Below are positions 32,884-41,298 of a stretch of 64,000 bases of DNA, piece by piece. The translations under genes were made by a program, and so were the position numbers. Each line of letters begins with the position of its first letter. Positions within the stretch are counted from its first letter, which is position 1. The stretch is from SSF26 sp037443945 (GTDB taxonomy: Bacteria; Chloroflexota; Anaerolineae; J102): NCBI GenBank assembly GCA_037443945.1, contig JBBINH010000008.1, positions 32,882 through 96,881 of the forward strand. Reading direction: 5' to 3'. The notes under the pieces were generated by a model, which was not told where the DNA came from, did no database searches, and saw nothing but the letters and a program-made list of their open reading frames with translations.

Positions 32884-34134
32884 TCAGGGACGCGCCCCCA
32901 GCGTTAAGGGTACCACAATTTGCCGACCCTGGCGCAGCACGGTCAAGGTGATCGTCTGGCCGACACGGGCATGAAAGGCCAGATAGGTGTTCAGATCGGC
33001 AAAGGTCTGGACGGGCTGATCATCAATGGCGATAATGAGGTCGCCCCCACGGCCTGTGCGCGGATCGGCCGCGATCAGACCGGCGCGCGCGGCCGGTCCC
33101 CCCGGTACGATATCGAGCACATAGGCACCCTGGATTTGGGGCAGACCATAGGCTTCCTGATCGGCCAGGCTGATCTCATCCGCAAAACTGGCGCCGAGAT
33201 AGGGATAGGTGTAACGGCCGTCGGCAATCAGCGCCGGCACAATACGACGCACGGCCGCCGCCGGAACGGCAAAACCGACACCCGAATTGACCCCGGTGGT
33301 GGAGACGATGGCCGAATTGACGCCTACCACCCGGCCGTCGAGGCTGAGCAGGGGGCCCCCGGAATTGCCGGGATTGATGGGAGCATCGGTCTGAATGACC
33401 TTGGGCAACGAGTATGCCCCGGTCGAGACGCCGCGGGCCGAGCGCAGGCTGCGGTCAAGCCCGCTGACAATCCCCAAGGACATCGAACCCTGGTTGCCAA
33501 AGGGATTGCCGATGGCCACCACGAATTGGCCCACGGCCAGATCATCCGTCTCTGCTATCGGCAACGGTTCGATGTCCTGAGGCAGGTTATCGACGCGGAG
33601 CACGGCCAGATCGCTATCCGGATCGGTCCCGATAAGGCGGCCACGGCGCCGCTCGCCGTTGGCAAAGACGATTTCATAGCTCCGACCATCGGCCACCACA
33701 TGGTTGTTCGTCACGATATGCCCCTGGCGATCGTATACGAAGCCACTGCCGCTGCTGCGGTTGGAGACCACGATGTAGACCACCGCCGGATTGGCCCGTC
33801 GATAAAGGGCGATGAGGGTGGTTTCGAGGTCGGGCTTATCGGCCTGGTCCAGGGCCACGGTGGTCACGGCCGGTGCCGTCCCGTCGAGCTCGGCGCGCAC
33901 GCGCGCCAGCACGGCTTCGATCAAGGCTTCGCGCGCCGCAGCCACAGAGGGAGCTTCGGGTTGTTCTGAGGCCGTTGCTAACCGGGCCAGGACCTCGGCG
34001 ACGATGGCCTCCGTCGCCGAGGCGGTCGGAGTCGGTTCCGCCGGGCGCGAAACGGCGCAGGCAGCCAAAACGATAGCGGCAGCGAGCAGGGTCAGAAGGC
34101 TATAAAAACGAAAACGTCGTCTCAGCAGGTGCAT
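32884..34134 (-). CDS. HtrA/Do-like serine protease lipoprotein with PDZ domain
   Basis: 416 residues. Lipobox LAAC with Cys26, Thr/Ala-rich spacer, trypsin-like domain with His145 (TNNHVV), Asp175 (DSDLAVL) and Ser258 (PGNSGGP), then one PDZ domain (GAYVLDIVPGGPAARAGLIAADP ... GDLIIAIDDQPV). It is an extracytoplasmic quality-control protease. In this operon it is followed by a YceI protein and a two-component system, which suggests an envelope-stress circuit. Confidence 0.92.
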   Translation of the reverse strand: MHLLRRRFRFYSLLTLLAAAIVLAACAVSRPAEPTPTASATEAIVAEVLARLATASEQPEAPSVAAAREALIEAVLARVRAELDGTAPAVTTVALDQADKPDLETTLIALYRRANPAVVYIVVSNRSSGSGFVYDRQGHIVTNNHVVADGRSYEIVFANGERRRGRLIGTDPDSDLAVLRVDNLPQDIEPLPIAETDDLAVGQFVVAIGNPFGNQGSMSLGIVSGLDRSLRSARGVSTGAYSLPKVIQTDAPINPGNSGGPLLSLDGRVVGVNSAIVSTTGVNSGVGFAVPAAAVRRIVPALIADGRYTYPYLGASFADEISLADQEAYGLPQIQGAYVLDIVPGGPAARAGLIAADPRTGRGGDLIIAIDDQPVQTFADLNTYLAFHARVGQTITLTVLRQGRQIVVPLTLGARP

Positions 34135-34155
34135 AAGCCGGGGAGTCGTACCGGG

Positions 34156-34194
34156 AAAAACAGCGCCTGGCGTCGTTCGAACGACACCAGGCGC
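34156..34194 (-). terminator. Rho-independent terminator after the helical-repeat protein
   Basis: GCGCCTGG / CCAGGCGC outer stem with the inner palindrome GTCGTTCGAACGAC (34163-34194). Read on the minus strand it is followed by TGTTTTTCCC. It separates the gene at 34265-35038 from htrA. Confidence 0.85.
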
Positions 34195-34264
34195 AGGAGG
34201 GAGGAGAAGGAGCGCCGAGAGGATACCGAATCATCGGCTCCGATCCCTCGTACGCCGGGCGAGA

Positions 34265-35038
34265 TCAGAGACCGAAGCGAGAGGGGGTCACCGTTCCGCT
34301 GCTGGAGCCGGGCGGGGCGAAGAAGGGGAAGCCATGGAAAGCGCGTCCGCCGAAGCCGAAACCATGAGGGCCCCAACCCCAACCGCGCAGGCCGAAGCTC
34401 GGGTTCTGCAGGATTTGGTCGGCCTGCTCCTGGGTAATGATGCCGGCCGTTACGGCCGCCTTCACGGCCTCTTCGTAGAGGGAACGGATTCTGGCCGCCA
34501 GGCCTTGCTCGTTGAGATAGCGGTTGAGGTTCCACCGGGCCTTGATCTGATCGGCCTGGGCTTGGGTCAAATAACCGGCCTTGACCGCATCGGCCAGGGC
34601 CGCATCCAGGGCCTTGGCCTGGGCCGTCCGCAGCTCGGCGACGGTGATGTTCAAAGCATCGGCCAGAAGGGCCTCCATGTCAATGGTGCTGCTTCCCAAA
34701 AACCACGGGCTCATCATTTTGCCGAAGCCGAACCAGGCCCCGCGTTGCTTGAGATAATCGGCCTGGGCCTGGGTGATCAGACCCTGCTCCACGGCCTGGT
34801 CCAGAGCGGCCTCATAGGCCTGCTGCTGGGCCGTGCGCAGTTCGGCCACGGTAATGCCGAGGGCATCGGCCAGATACGTGCCCTGGTCGAGCCAGCCGCC
34901 TCCCATACCGCCCCAACCGCGCCCCCAGGGACCGCCATGGGCCGAGGCCGTCTGCGGCAGGGCGACGGTGACAAGAAGGGCCAAAGCGAGAACGGTCACA
35001 CCGGCTATGACGCCGACACGTTTATGGATGGATCGCAT
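34265..35038 (-). CDS. Secreted helical-repeat protein (YckD/DUF2680-like repeats)
   Basis: 257 residues from the ATG at 35038 (AAGGAGAT before it). Signal peptide VGVIAGVTVLALALLVTVAL with cleavage near TASAHG, a Gly/Trp-rich stretch (GGPWGRGWGGMGGGW), then two near-identical 40-residue units (LADALGITVAELRTAQQQAY... and LADALNITVAELRTAQAKAL...), each ending in QAQADYLK/QAQADQIK, and a third partial one (TQEQADQIL). The C-terminus is again Gly/Phe-rich. Exported, role unknown. Confidence 0.7.
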   Translation of the reverse strand: MRSIHKRVGVIAGVTVLALALLVTVALPQTASAHGGPWGRGWGGMGGGWLDQGTYLADALGITVAELRTAQQQAYEAALDQAVEQGLITQAQADYLKQRGAWFGFGKMMSPWFLGSSTIDMEALLADALNITVAELRTAQAKALDAALADAVKAGYLTQAQADQIKARWNLNRYLNEQGLAARIRSLYEEAVKAAVTAGIITQEQADQILQNPSFGLRGWGWGPHGFGFGGRAFHGFPFFAPPGSSSGTVTPSRFGL

Positions 35039-35159
35039 AAGCAACATCTCCTTGAGTGGGTCGAGATCGAGTGAGCGGAAAACCCTTCCGCAGGGACAAA
35101 CCGCCGTTTCGGTTTGTTGCCTCTAGCTTACCTGCTCTGTCCCCGCCGATGGTTCAGAA

Positions 35160-35189
35160 ATTATGAAGACGGAGATGGCCCCATGCCAA
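35160..35189 (-). promoter_or_regulatory. Promoter of the secreted helical-repeat gene
   Basis: Minus-strand -35 TTGGCA (35189-35184), 18-base spacer, -10 CATAAT (35165-35160), about 120 bases before the ATG. Confidence 0.55.
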
Positions 35190-35660
35190 CGACCGGATCC
35201 CGGGCCCGACAACCATAGTCGACCTCCAAACCGGCAGGGCGATGGCGATACCGGCTTCGGAATAGCCCCAAAATCCTCCGTCTGGGGGAGACAAATCCCC
35301 TGGACGAGGGATGACAGCAAAGCACCCGATCGAGTATAATGGCTTGGGTAAGCTAAGTCACATTCATACCCCCAAGAAAAAAGGTTCTCGTCCATCGAGA
35401 ACGGTAACTCACCGGTTATTCGCCTGGTATGCCGCGGGACCCGCGTTGATATGTTTTGGTTCGTCGTCTTGAGATCTCAGAAATGGTTCGCTAATTTTCA
35501 AGAAAAAAGGTACTACCCGGCTCATGTGCGGAGTGGGTGCAACCTTGCAGGGCTCTCGCCCCTCCCCTCATCCGTCGCCGAGAATGAGAGGAGAGATAGA
35601 AGGCAATCCTTTCGTGCCCGGTCTGAACCGGAGTCCTGATACTTTTTAGGGGAATAGAGC
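35190..35660. other. Intergenic region with plus-strand promoter and direct repeats
   Basis: No convincing gene; a 90-codon minus frame here has no supporting start or similarity. CAAGAAAAAAGGT occurs at 35373-35385 and 35499-35511. The region is less GC-rich than the average. Confidence 0.5.
35311..35340 (+). promoter_or_regulatory. Promoter upstream of the secreted protein / FccB genes
   Basis: -35 ATGACA (35311-35316), 18 bases, -10 TATAAT (35335-35340). This would give a leader of about 315 bases before the ATG at 35661. Confidence 0.5.
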
Positions 35661-36443
35661 ATGGTACGCCGCTATTTTCCTTTGGTATTTTCACTGGTGG
35701 TTTGTGCCTTTCTGCTGAGCCAAGTGACCATGAGCCCCACCGGTGAAGCGATAACACAAGCCGATGTGTCCTCAACGGGTGAGGATATACTTGAGACAAA
35801 GGTTATTGCCCCGGGCGAACGCACGATGATGACCGTCCGCACGACCGGGTTGGTCGAGGTCACCATCGTGGACGGGAGCACGGCCGATGCCATCGAAATC
35901 CAGGCCCTGGGCGTGGGAGAGACACCGCGCAGTGCCAAAGTGTTCGCCAATGTCAAGATGTTATCCTATCCTTTGTCATCCCAGACGGGTGCCACTTTTT
36001 ATGTCCGGATCCGCCACCAAATCCCGGGTGAAACGACCGTCGAATATACTCCCGGCACCAGCGAAGAAGCCATGAACCACCTGCGCAAAGGCGAAAACCT
36101 GATACGCAATCAGGGTGTGCTGCAGGTACAAGGGCTTTACACCATGCCGGTCTATCAACTGGTACCGGAGACGCTCGTGAAATTGGCAATCCAGAAGGGC
36201 AAAGGCATGGTGGTGTTGCTCAACACAATGGATTATCTCGGTGTCAAAGCGGGAGAGGTGGCGCTGAGCGATCTCTGCGGAGTGAACCCGTGTGCGACAG
36301 ACGGCAACAAGACTGTTGAGTTCAAGTTAAGCGATTATGAGGATCGCTACATTGCCGTTCTGTCCGAAGGTAAGCCCCTCGAGTTCACGTATGGGGTGAT
36401 AGCAACCCCCGGCGTGTTGAACTATATCGTATCGTGCGGCTGA
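35661..36443 (+). CDS. Secreted protein of unknown function upstream of FccB
   Basis: 260 residues with a signal peptide (YFPLVFSLVVCAFLLSQVTM) and AGGGGA before the ATG. The mature part is beta-rich with two close cysteines (DLCGVNPCATDG) near residue 212 and another at the end (YIVSCG). I recognise no family. It stands 31 bases before the Tat-exported FccB-like flavoprotein and probably works with it outside the membrane; a substrate- or electron-carrier-binding partner is one idea. Less GC-rich than its neighbours. Confidence 0.7.
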   Translation: MVRRYFPLVFSLVVCAFLLSQVTMSPTGEAITQADVSSTGEDILETKVIAPGERTMMTVRTTGLVEVTIVDGSTADAIEIQALGVGETPRSAKVFANVKMLSYPLSSQTGATFYVRIRHQIPGETTVEYTPGTSEEAMNHLRKGENLIRNQGVLQVQGLYTMPVYQLVPETLVKLAIQKGKGMVVLLNTMDYLGVKAGEVALSDLCGVNPCATDGNKTVEFKLSDYEDRYIAVLSEGKPLEFTYGVIATPGVLNYIVSCG

Positions 36444-36474
36444 TTTCTCTCGACATCTGAAAAGGAGGACTATG

Positions 36475-37773
36475 ATGAGAACACGTAGGGAGTTTTTGAA
36501 AATTCTCGGTGGCACGACTTTGGGCGGCGTGATCGCCGGCTGCGCTCCCGCCCCGGCTCCGCCTACACCGACTTCCGCTCCACCTCCCACCCCTGTTGAA
36601 GTCGATCGCGGCATTGTCGCCAAAGCCCTGTTGCCCCAGCCGACGGGTAAGCGCGTCGTCATCATCGGCGGTGGAATCGGCGGGGCCATGGCAGCACGTA
36701 CACTGCGTAAGCTGGCGCCGGAGATCGAGGTGGTCATTATCGAGAAAAACCCGATGTATGTCTCGGGGCCTTTTCATGTGGAATATCCCTTTGGCATCGG
36801 CGATCCGGCAAGGTTTATTTACAGTTTTGATGGCTTGCGCAACGCCGGGGTCAAGGTGATACGTGCCACAGCGCTGGAAGCCCGCCCGGCCGAACAACGC
36901 GTGATCACGTCCGCCGGCTATCTTGACTATTCTGCCCTCCTTGTAGCCACCGGTATTGCCATGGCCGAAGAGCAGATCAAGGGGCTTGCCGAAAATGCCC
37001 ACCTCAATCCGCATGCCTGGGATTGGGAACGCGCCATCCATCTGCGCCAGACCGTTGAGGAGTTCAAGGGCGGTGTTTTTGTTGTCAGCGTTCCTCCTGC
37101 ACCCTACAAGTGCCCGCCCGGTCCCTACGAAGTCGCTTGCCTTGCCCGTGAGTACTGGACCAAGAAGGGCGTCCAGGCCGAAATTGTCATTGTGGATGCC
37201 AACGATAAACCGCAACCGGGACCGCTGGCAGACAAATGGCAGGCCGTCCTGGCCGAACGAAACATCACCTATAAGCCCGGCTTTAAAGTTGTGGAGTTCG
37301 ACCCGGCCAATAAGACGTTGATCTCCGACAAAGACGAAAAGCAAACGTACGATCTTGTCTCCATCATCCCACCCCAGAAGGCACCCGATTTTATTCGCAA
37401 CTCCGGGTTAGGTGAAGCGTATATTGCCGTCAATCCGGTAACGTTTGCCAGCGAGACCCCGCACGTCTTTGCCGTCGGTGATTCTGCCACCGGTATTCCT
37501 TACACCAAATCGGCCTTTACGGCATTCCTTCAGGGACGCAATGCGGCTTACCACATGGCCAAGGCCCTGGGTGTTGACGTAGGCGAACCCGAGACCATCT
37601 TCAACCAGTGCTGGCCTTATGTCTCCAGCCAGGAGGCCATGCTGGTCGAAGTGCATTGGGATAAGGAAGGCAAGCCGATAGCCGATCAGGCCAGGACCGA
37701 GACCCCTACGACGAACAATGTTACCTTGCGCAAAGCCTGGGAAAGCGCCGTTCTCGGCCAGGCTTATGGTTAG
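36475..37773 (+). CDS. Tat-exported FccB/SQR-like sulfide dehydrogenase flavoprotein
   Basis: 432 residues from the ATG at 36475, the second of two and better spaced from AAAGGAGG. Tat motif TRREFLKI, then a lipobox-like VIAGC. FAD-binding VVIIGGGIGGAMAARTLRKL, then PYKCPPGPYEVACL with Cys213, and FNQCWPYVSSQEA with Cys379. These two cysteines match the redox disulfide of flavocytochrome c sulfide dehydrogenase. No cytochrome subunit (FccA) is nearby. It probably oxidises sulfide or polysulfide outside the membrane, consistent with the YeeE transporter that follows. Confidence 0.8.
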   Translation: MRTRREFLKILGGTTLGGVIAGCAPAPAPPTPTSAPPPTPVEVDRGIVAKALLPQPTGKRVVIIGGGIGGAMAARTLRKLAPEIEVVIIEKNPMYVSGPFHVEYPFGIGDPARFIYSFDGLRNAGVKVIRATALEARPAEQRVITSAGYLDYSALLVATGIAMAEEQIKGLAENAHLNPHAWDWERAIHLRQTVEEFKGGVFVVSVPPAPYKCPPGPYEVACLAREYWTKKGVQAEIVIVDANDKPQPGPLADKWQAVLAERNITYKPGFKVVEFDPANKTLISDKDEKQTYDLVSIIPPQKAPDFIRNSGLGEAYIAVNPVTFASETPHVFAVGDSATGIPYTKSAFTAFLQGRNAAYHMAKALGVDVGEPETIFNQCWPYVSSQEAMLVEVHWDKEGKPIADQARTETPTTNNVTLRKAWESAVLGQAYG

Positions 37774-37833
37774 AATGCGGTGAAACGCGTTGAAAGCTGC
37801 TATCACGCCGAGAAGATGAACGGCGAGGGGCGA

Positions 37834-37874
37834 GCAGCGCGCTCGAATGCCGTTGTGCATAGCGGGCGCGCTGC
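37834..37874 (+). terminator. Hairpin between FccB-like and YeeE genes
   Basis: GCAGCGCGC / GCGCGCTGC, 9-bp stem with a 23-base loop. No T run; it may attenuate transcription into the transporter gene. Confidence 0.35.
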
Positions 37875-37932
37875 CTCGGCTTGGGCCGGATTATAAGCCA
37901 GCTACGGAATTGCCTATGATGAAGGAGAAGCT

Positions 37933-39084
37933 ATGACGTTGCAGGCACAGATGAACACCCAAACACCCGGCCGTGCGCAGGTATTGACCCCGACTCGAAC
38001 GGCGTTGGTTATGCTGGTCCTGTTTCTCGGCACGGCCTTGGTCTACTGGACACGGGGTTTAGAGGTCGCCGCTGTCTTTCTGGTGCTGGGCCTGGGCTAC
38101 GGATTCGTTTTTTATAAAGCCCATCTCTGCTTTGCTTCGGCGTTTTACGGCAATCGCCCCGACATTTTACGGGGCATTCTGGTCGGTCTGATGGCCGCTT
38201 CCATCGGCTCGGCGGTCATCATCGGCTTCGGATGGAATCGGGTTTCCGTCATCCCGTTCGGTCTGCACACGTTTTTAGGTGCCATGCTATTCGGTTTCGC
38301 CCTCCCCTTTGCCGGGGGATGCATGACCGGCACCTGTTTTCGTTTTGGGGGTGGGCAGGCCAAATCGCTATTTGCCCTTCTGGGCATTCTTATCGGCAAC
38401 GGCCTGGGTGCCGCCTTTGTCTGGCGGTTTACCGAGCCGGTGATGATGCGATGGGGAATCCGGCTCTATTTACCGGACCTGATCGGGGTGATCCCGGCCA
38501 TGCTCCTGAATCTTGCCATCATGGCCACCCTCTACTGGCGGCTGCGCCATCGGGTGACGTCCAAGACACGTCCCTCCCTGCGCATCTTGCTTGCGCGTGG
38601 GGCATGGCCGGCATGGCTGGGAGGGCTCTTGATCGCGCTGTTGTTCGTCATCCAGTTTGCCTACCAATCGGCCTTGACGGTGCAATTGCCCCTGGCGCGA
38701 TTTGTTTTGTGGGTTAGCGCCCTCCTGGGTGCGCCGGTGCAAAATCTGGCGTGGTCGAACTTCTTTGGCCTGCGCATTCCCGGACAGGATCCTACGTTTC
38801 TCCTCGATGTAGGCTTGATTGCCGGCGCCATGATGGCTGCGCTCACCATGAACGAGTTCGCCGGCTATCGCGATATCGACCCGAAACAAGCCCTGGTGGG
38901 ATTGCTGGCAGGAATTGTGATGGGGATAGCCGTATGGATCGCCATTGGCTGTAACGTCTCCGGCTTTTTCAGTACGGTGGCCACATTGCGCTTTGAAGGT
39001 TGGATTTACGCTCTGGGGATGTTCATCGGCGTACGCGCAGGACTACGCGCCGTCAGCGCTCTGGTCATGCGCGAGGTGTTATAG
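37933..39084 (+). CDS. YeeE/YedE-family sulfur-compound transporter
   Basis: 383 residues, about nine or ten transmembrane helices. Family cysteine motifs are present: YKAHLCFASAFYG, FAGGCMTGTCFRFGGG and AIGCNVSGFFSTVA. These line the thiosulfate path in the characterised member TsuA. GAAGGAG lies just before the ATG. Placed after the FccB-like gene, it may import thiosulfate or a sulfur intermediate. Confidence 0.87.
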   Translation: MTLQAQMNTQTPGRAQVLTPTRTALVMLVLFLGTALVYWTRGLEVAAVFLVLGLGYGFVFYKAHLCFASAFYGNRPDILRGILVGLMAASIGSAVIIGFGWNRVSVIPFGLHTFLGAMLFGFALPFAGGCMTGTCFRFGGGQAKSLFALLGILIGNGLGAAFVWRFTEPVMMRWGIRLYLPDLIGVIPAMLLNLAIMATLYWRLRHRVTSKTRPSLRILLARGAWPAWLGGLLIALLFVIQFAYQSALTVQLPLARFVLWVSALLGAPVQNLAWSNFFGLRIPGQDPTFLLDVGLIAGAMMAALTMNEFAGYRDIDPKQALVGLLAGIVMGIAVWIAIGCNVSGFFSTVATLRFEGWIYALGMFIGVRAGLRAVSALVMREVL

Positions 39085-39135
39085 GCGTTCGGGCTTATCC
39101 CGAGCCAGAACACTCCGCCGGTGAAGTGGGGGGGG

Positions 39136-39182
39136 TAGCTTCTCCCCTCTCTCGTCGCCTCGTTAGGCGAGGGGAGAAGCTA
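39136..39182 (+). terminator. Hairpin after the YeeE gene
   Basis: Perfect 14-bp stem TAGCTTCTCCCCTC / GAGGGGAGAAGCTA with a nested GCCT/AGGC. Located 51 bases after the stop; no T run. Confidence 0.55.
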
Positions 39183-39257
39183 TGGGTTGCACCGCTTCCG
39201 GACATGAGCCGATTGCGTTTTGTTTTCGGGACGTAGCTGCCCCGGACTAAAGTGGTT

Positions 39258-39286
39258 TTGCCCGCTCCTCTCAAAATCGCTATACT
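39258..39286 (+). promoter_or_regulatory. Promoter of the DUF2231 gene
   Basis: -35 TTGCCC (39258-39263), 17 bases, -10 TATACT (39281-39286), 62 bases before the ATG at 39349. Confidence 0.45.
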
Positions 39287-39348
39287 ATCCCTCTGGCCAT
39301 GGGCCGCAGGATCCGACGTTCTTCGAGCAACGACGAGCCCAGAAGCTC

Positions 39349-39786
39349 ATGCTCCCCTTTCATCCCCGTTTTGTTCACTTTCCGATTGCTTTGCTGATCA
39401 TCGGTGCCGTGGCCGTGATGGTGGGTCAATGGCGACGTCCGACCTGGTTATGGCAGTGGGGTATGATCAGCCTGGCGGGTGGCTGGATACTCACCGTGCC
39501 GGCCATCATCACCGGTTTGATCGACAAAAACGCCCTGCCGGCCGAACACCCGGCCGTTCGGGTGGCCGATCAACATACCACGGCGATGTTCATCATGTGG
39601 GGAATCTACGGACTGGCCCTCTACTGGGCCTATCGGTGGCGCCACACGCTAGAACACCGGGGACGGCGCTACAAAGTCATGGCCCTGTTGTTGGCGGCCA
39701 CGGTTATCCTGATCGTCGCCAGCGATTGGGGTGGTCAGTTGGTGTACCGCTACGGAGTCGGTATGCTCGGACAGGACGTTCGGTAA
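39349..39786 (+). CDS. DUF2231 membrane protein
   Basis: 145 residues from the ATG at 39349 (MLPFHPRFVHFPIALLIIG). Four transmembrane helices with the family's HPRFVHFPIAL start and DQHTTAMFIMWG, whose His residues could bind haem. DUF2231 proteins are small inner-membrane proteins of unknown role, often near redox genes. Its own promoter and the upstream hairpin separate it from YeeE. Confidence 0.8.
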   Translation: MLPFHPRFVHFPIALLIIGAVAVMVGQWRRPTWLWQWGMISLAGGWILTVPAIITGLIDKNALPAEHPAVRVADQHTTAMFIMWGIYGLALYWAYRWRHTLEHRGRRYKVMALLLAATVILIVASDWGGQLVYRYGVGMLGQDVR

Positions 39787-39859
39787 GCCGAAAAAAGACC
39801 GCGCGCGGCTGTTGGGAAAGCCTCCCTCTCAACAGCTCGGTTGGACAAGACCGGAACGT

Positions 39860-40141
39860 TCACCCATCTTCGTCGGCGCTCTCGTCAACGCGGTCAAGGA
39901 TAACAACCACCTCTTCTCCTTCTTCCAGTCCGAGTTCCTGGCGCCTTTTGGCGTTGATCATAATGAAATGGCGACCGTCACCGGTGGGAAAGGCAGAACC
40001 GTCGTAATCTCCCCCGTTGATCGTACCCTTGACTTTTATCCTTGCCCGGCTTTTGAGTTCAGTGCTGAGAAAACGAGGGAATTCCACGCAATAGTAATGG
40101 CCACGGCGCACCAAAGGAGCCATGAAATGAATGGATGCCAT
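39860..40141 (-). CDS. DUF1905 domain protein
   Basis: 93 residues from the ATG at 40141. A longer frame upstream has no family similarity. The DUF1905 core is clear: YYCVEFPRFLSTELK, RIKVKGTINGGDYDGSAFPTGDGRHFIMINAKRRQELG and EGEEVVVILDRVD. A small beta-barrel protein of unknown function, sometimes fused to a YdeI-type helical domain, which is absent here. Convergent with the DUF2231 gene. Confidence 0.78.
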   Translation of the reverse strand: MASIHFMAPLVRRGHYYCVEFPRFLSTELKSRARIKVKGTINGGDYDGSAFPTGDGRHFIMINAKRRQELGLEEGEEVVVILDRVDESADEDG

Positions 40142-40387
40142 TGCGCAAACTCCGAAAACAGAGACAACAAAACGAGCCGCCAACGTCCATTTTAGGATAG
40201 GCCGATACAAGCCACCAAATTCCCGGTCATTGCCCACATCACGGCCACCGGCGCCCAGGCCGTGAGGGAATGCCTCGACCACAAGCCAAAATTGCGGTTG
40301 CTGCCGGTGTGTAGTAGGAGTCAACCCTTCTCGTCGTAGCAAGCGGCGACCATCGTTGGCCAGAACTCTGGCAAAAGGACTAATTAT

Positions 40388-41266
40388 ATGAAAAAAGGCT
40401 CAAAAACAAGCAAGTTTGGCACAACTACTAGAATAAGTCACGATTCCTCGCAGTATTACAATTCTAGACTTTACTCGGAAATATCTCAAGATAACGGCAC
40501 TTCTTTTATTCCTGAGAACAATTTTCCGTCAGAGTACGAGAATAGCATCATTATGGGAAGTTCAGAGAACATGAAGGAAATACCCGATAATTCTGTACAT
40601 TTAATGGTTACTTCGCCACCATACAATGTAACCAAAGAGTATGACGCAAATATGACGCTAAAAGAATATTTGCAATTGCTAAAAAATGTCTTTACCGAGA
40701 CTTATCGCGTGCTCGTGTATGGTGGTAGAGCCTGTGTAAATGTAGCCAATCTAGGACGAAAGCCTTATATTCCCCTTTCAGACTATATCTCGCAGATGAT
40801 GCTAGATATAGGGTATTTTATGCGAGGTGAAATCATCTGGTATAAAGGGGCAGGAGCCGGGGTTTCGATGGCATGGGGGAGTTGGCAATCTGCTGCTAAT
40901 CCCGTATTACGAGACACTCATGAATATATCCTTGTTTTTTCAAAAGGATCATTTTCACGCAAAAAGCCCGAAGGAAAAGCAGATACAATCACTCGAGAAC
41001 AATTTATGGAATGGACAAAATCTGTATGGATTATGAATCCAGAATCGGCTAAAAAAGTCGGTCACCCTGCTCCGTTCCCTGTTGAATTGCCTTATCGACT
41101 CATTCAGTTATATACATTCACTGGCGATATTGTCTTAGACCCGTTTATGGGTAGTGGTTCTACCGCTATAGCTGCCTTGAAGTCGGACAGAAAATATATC
41201 GGTTATGAAGTTGATCCGAAGTACATAAAACTTGCCGAAGAAAGGATAGCACCATATAAGGGGTAA
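40388..41266 (+). CDS. Orphan beta-class DNA methyltransferase
   Basis: 292 residues. Motif IV TSPPYN (75-80) precedes motif I DPFMGSGSTAIAA (from 251), the order of beta-class N4-cytosine/N6-adenine methylases. SPPY can serve either base type. AAAGGAC precedes the ATG. The gene is markedly AT-rich (near 40 % GC by eye, against about 60 % around it) and rich in AAA/AAT/TAT codons, a sign of recent transfer. No restriction endonuclease gene is adjacent, so it is solitary or the partner was lost. Confidence 0.88.
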   Translation: MKKGSKTSKFGTTTRISHDSSQYYNSRLYSEISQDNGTSFIPENNFPSEYENSIIMGSSENMKEIPDNSVHLMVTSPPYNVTKEYDANMTLKEYLQLLKNVFTETYRVLVYGGRACVNVANLGRKPYIPLSDYISQMMLDIGYFMRGEIIWYKGAGAGVSMAWGSWQSAANPVLRDTHEYILVFSKGSFSRKKPEGKADTITREQFMEWTKSVWIMNPESAKKVGHPAPFPVELPYRLIQLYTFTGDIVLDPFMGSGSTAIAALKSDRKYIGYEVDPKYIKLAEERIAPYKG

Positions 41267-41298
41267 ACCCAAACGGTTTTGTCCTCAAATGGCACCCA

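Noticed and set aside
35123..35395. 90-codon minus-strand frame in the intergenic region
   Set aside because: It has no start signal and no recognised domain, and overlaps two good promoters.
37771..37776. TAGAAT as a promoter before the YeeE gene
   Set aside because: It coincides with the stop codon of the FccB-like gene and has no -35.
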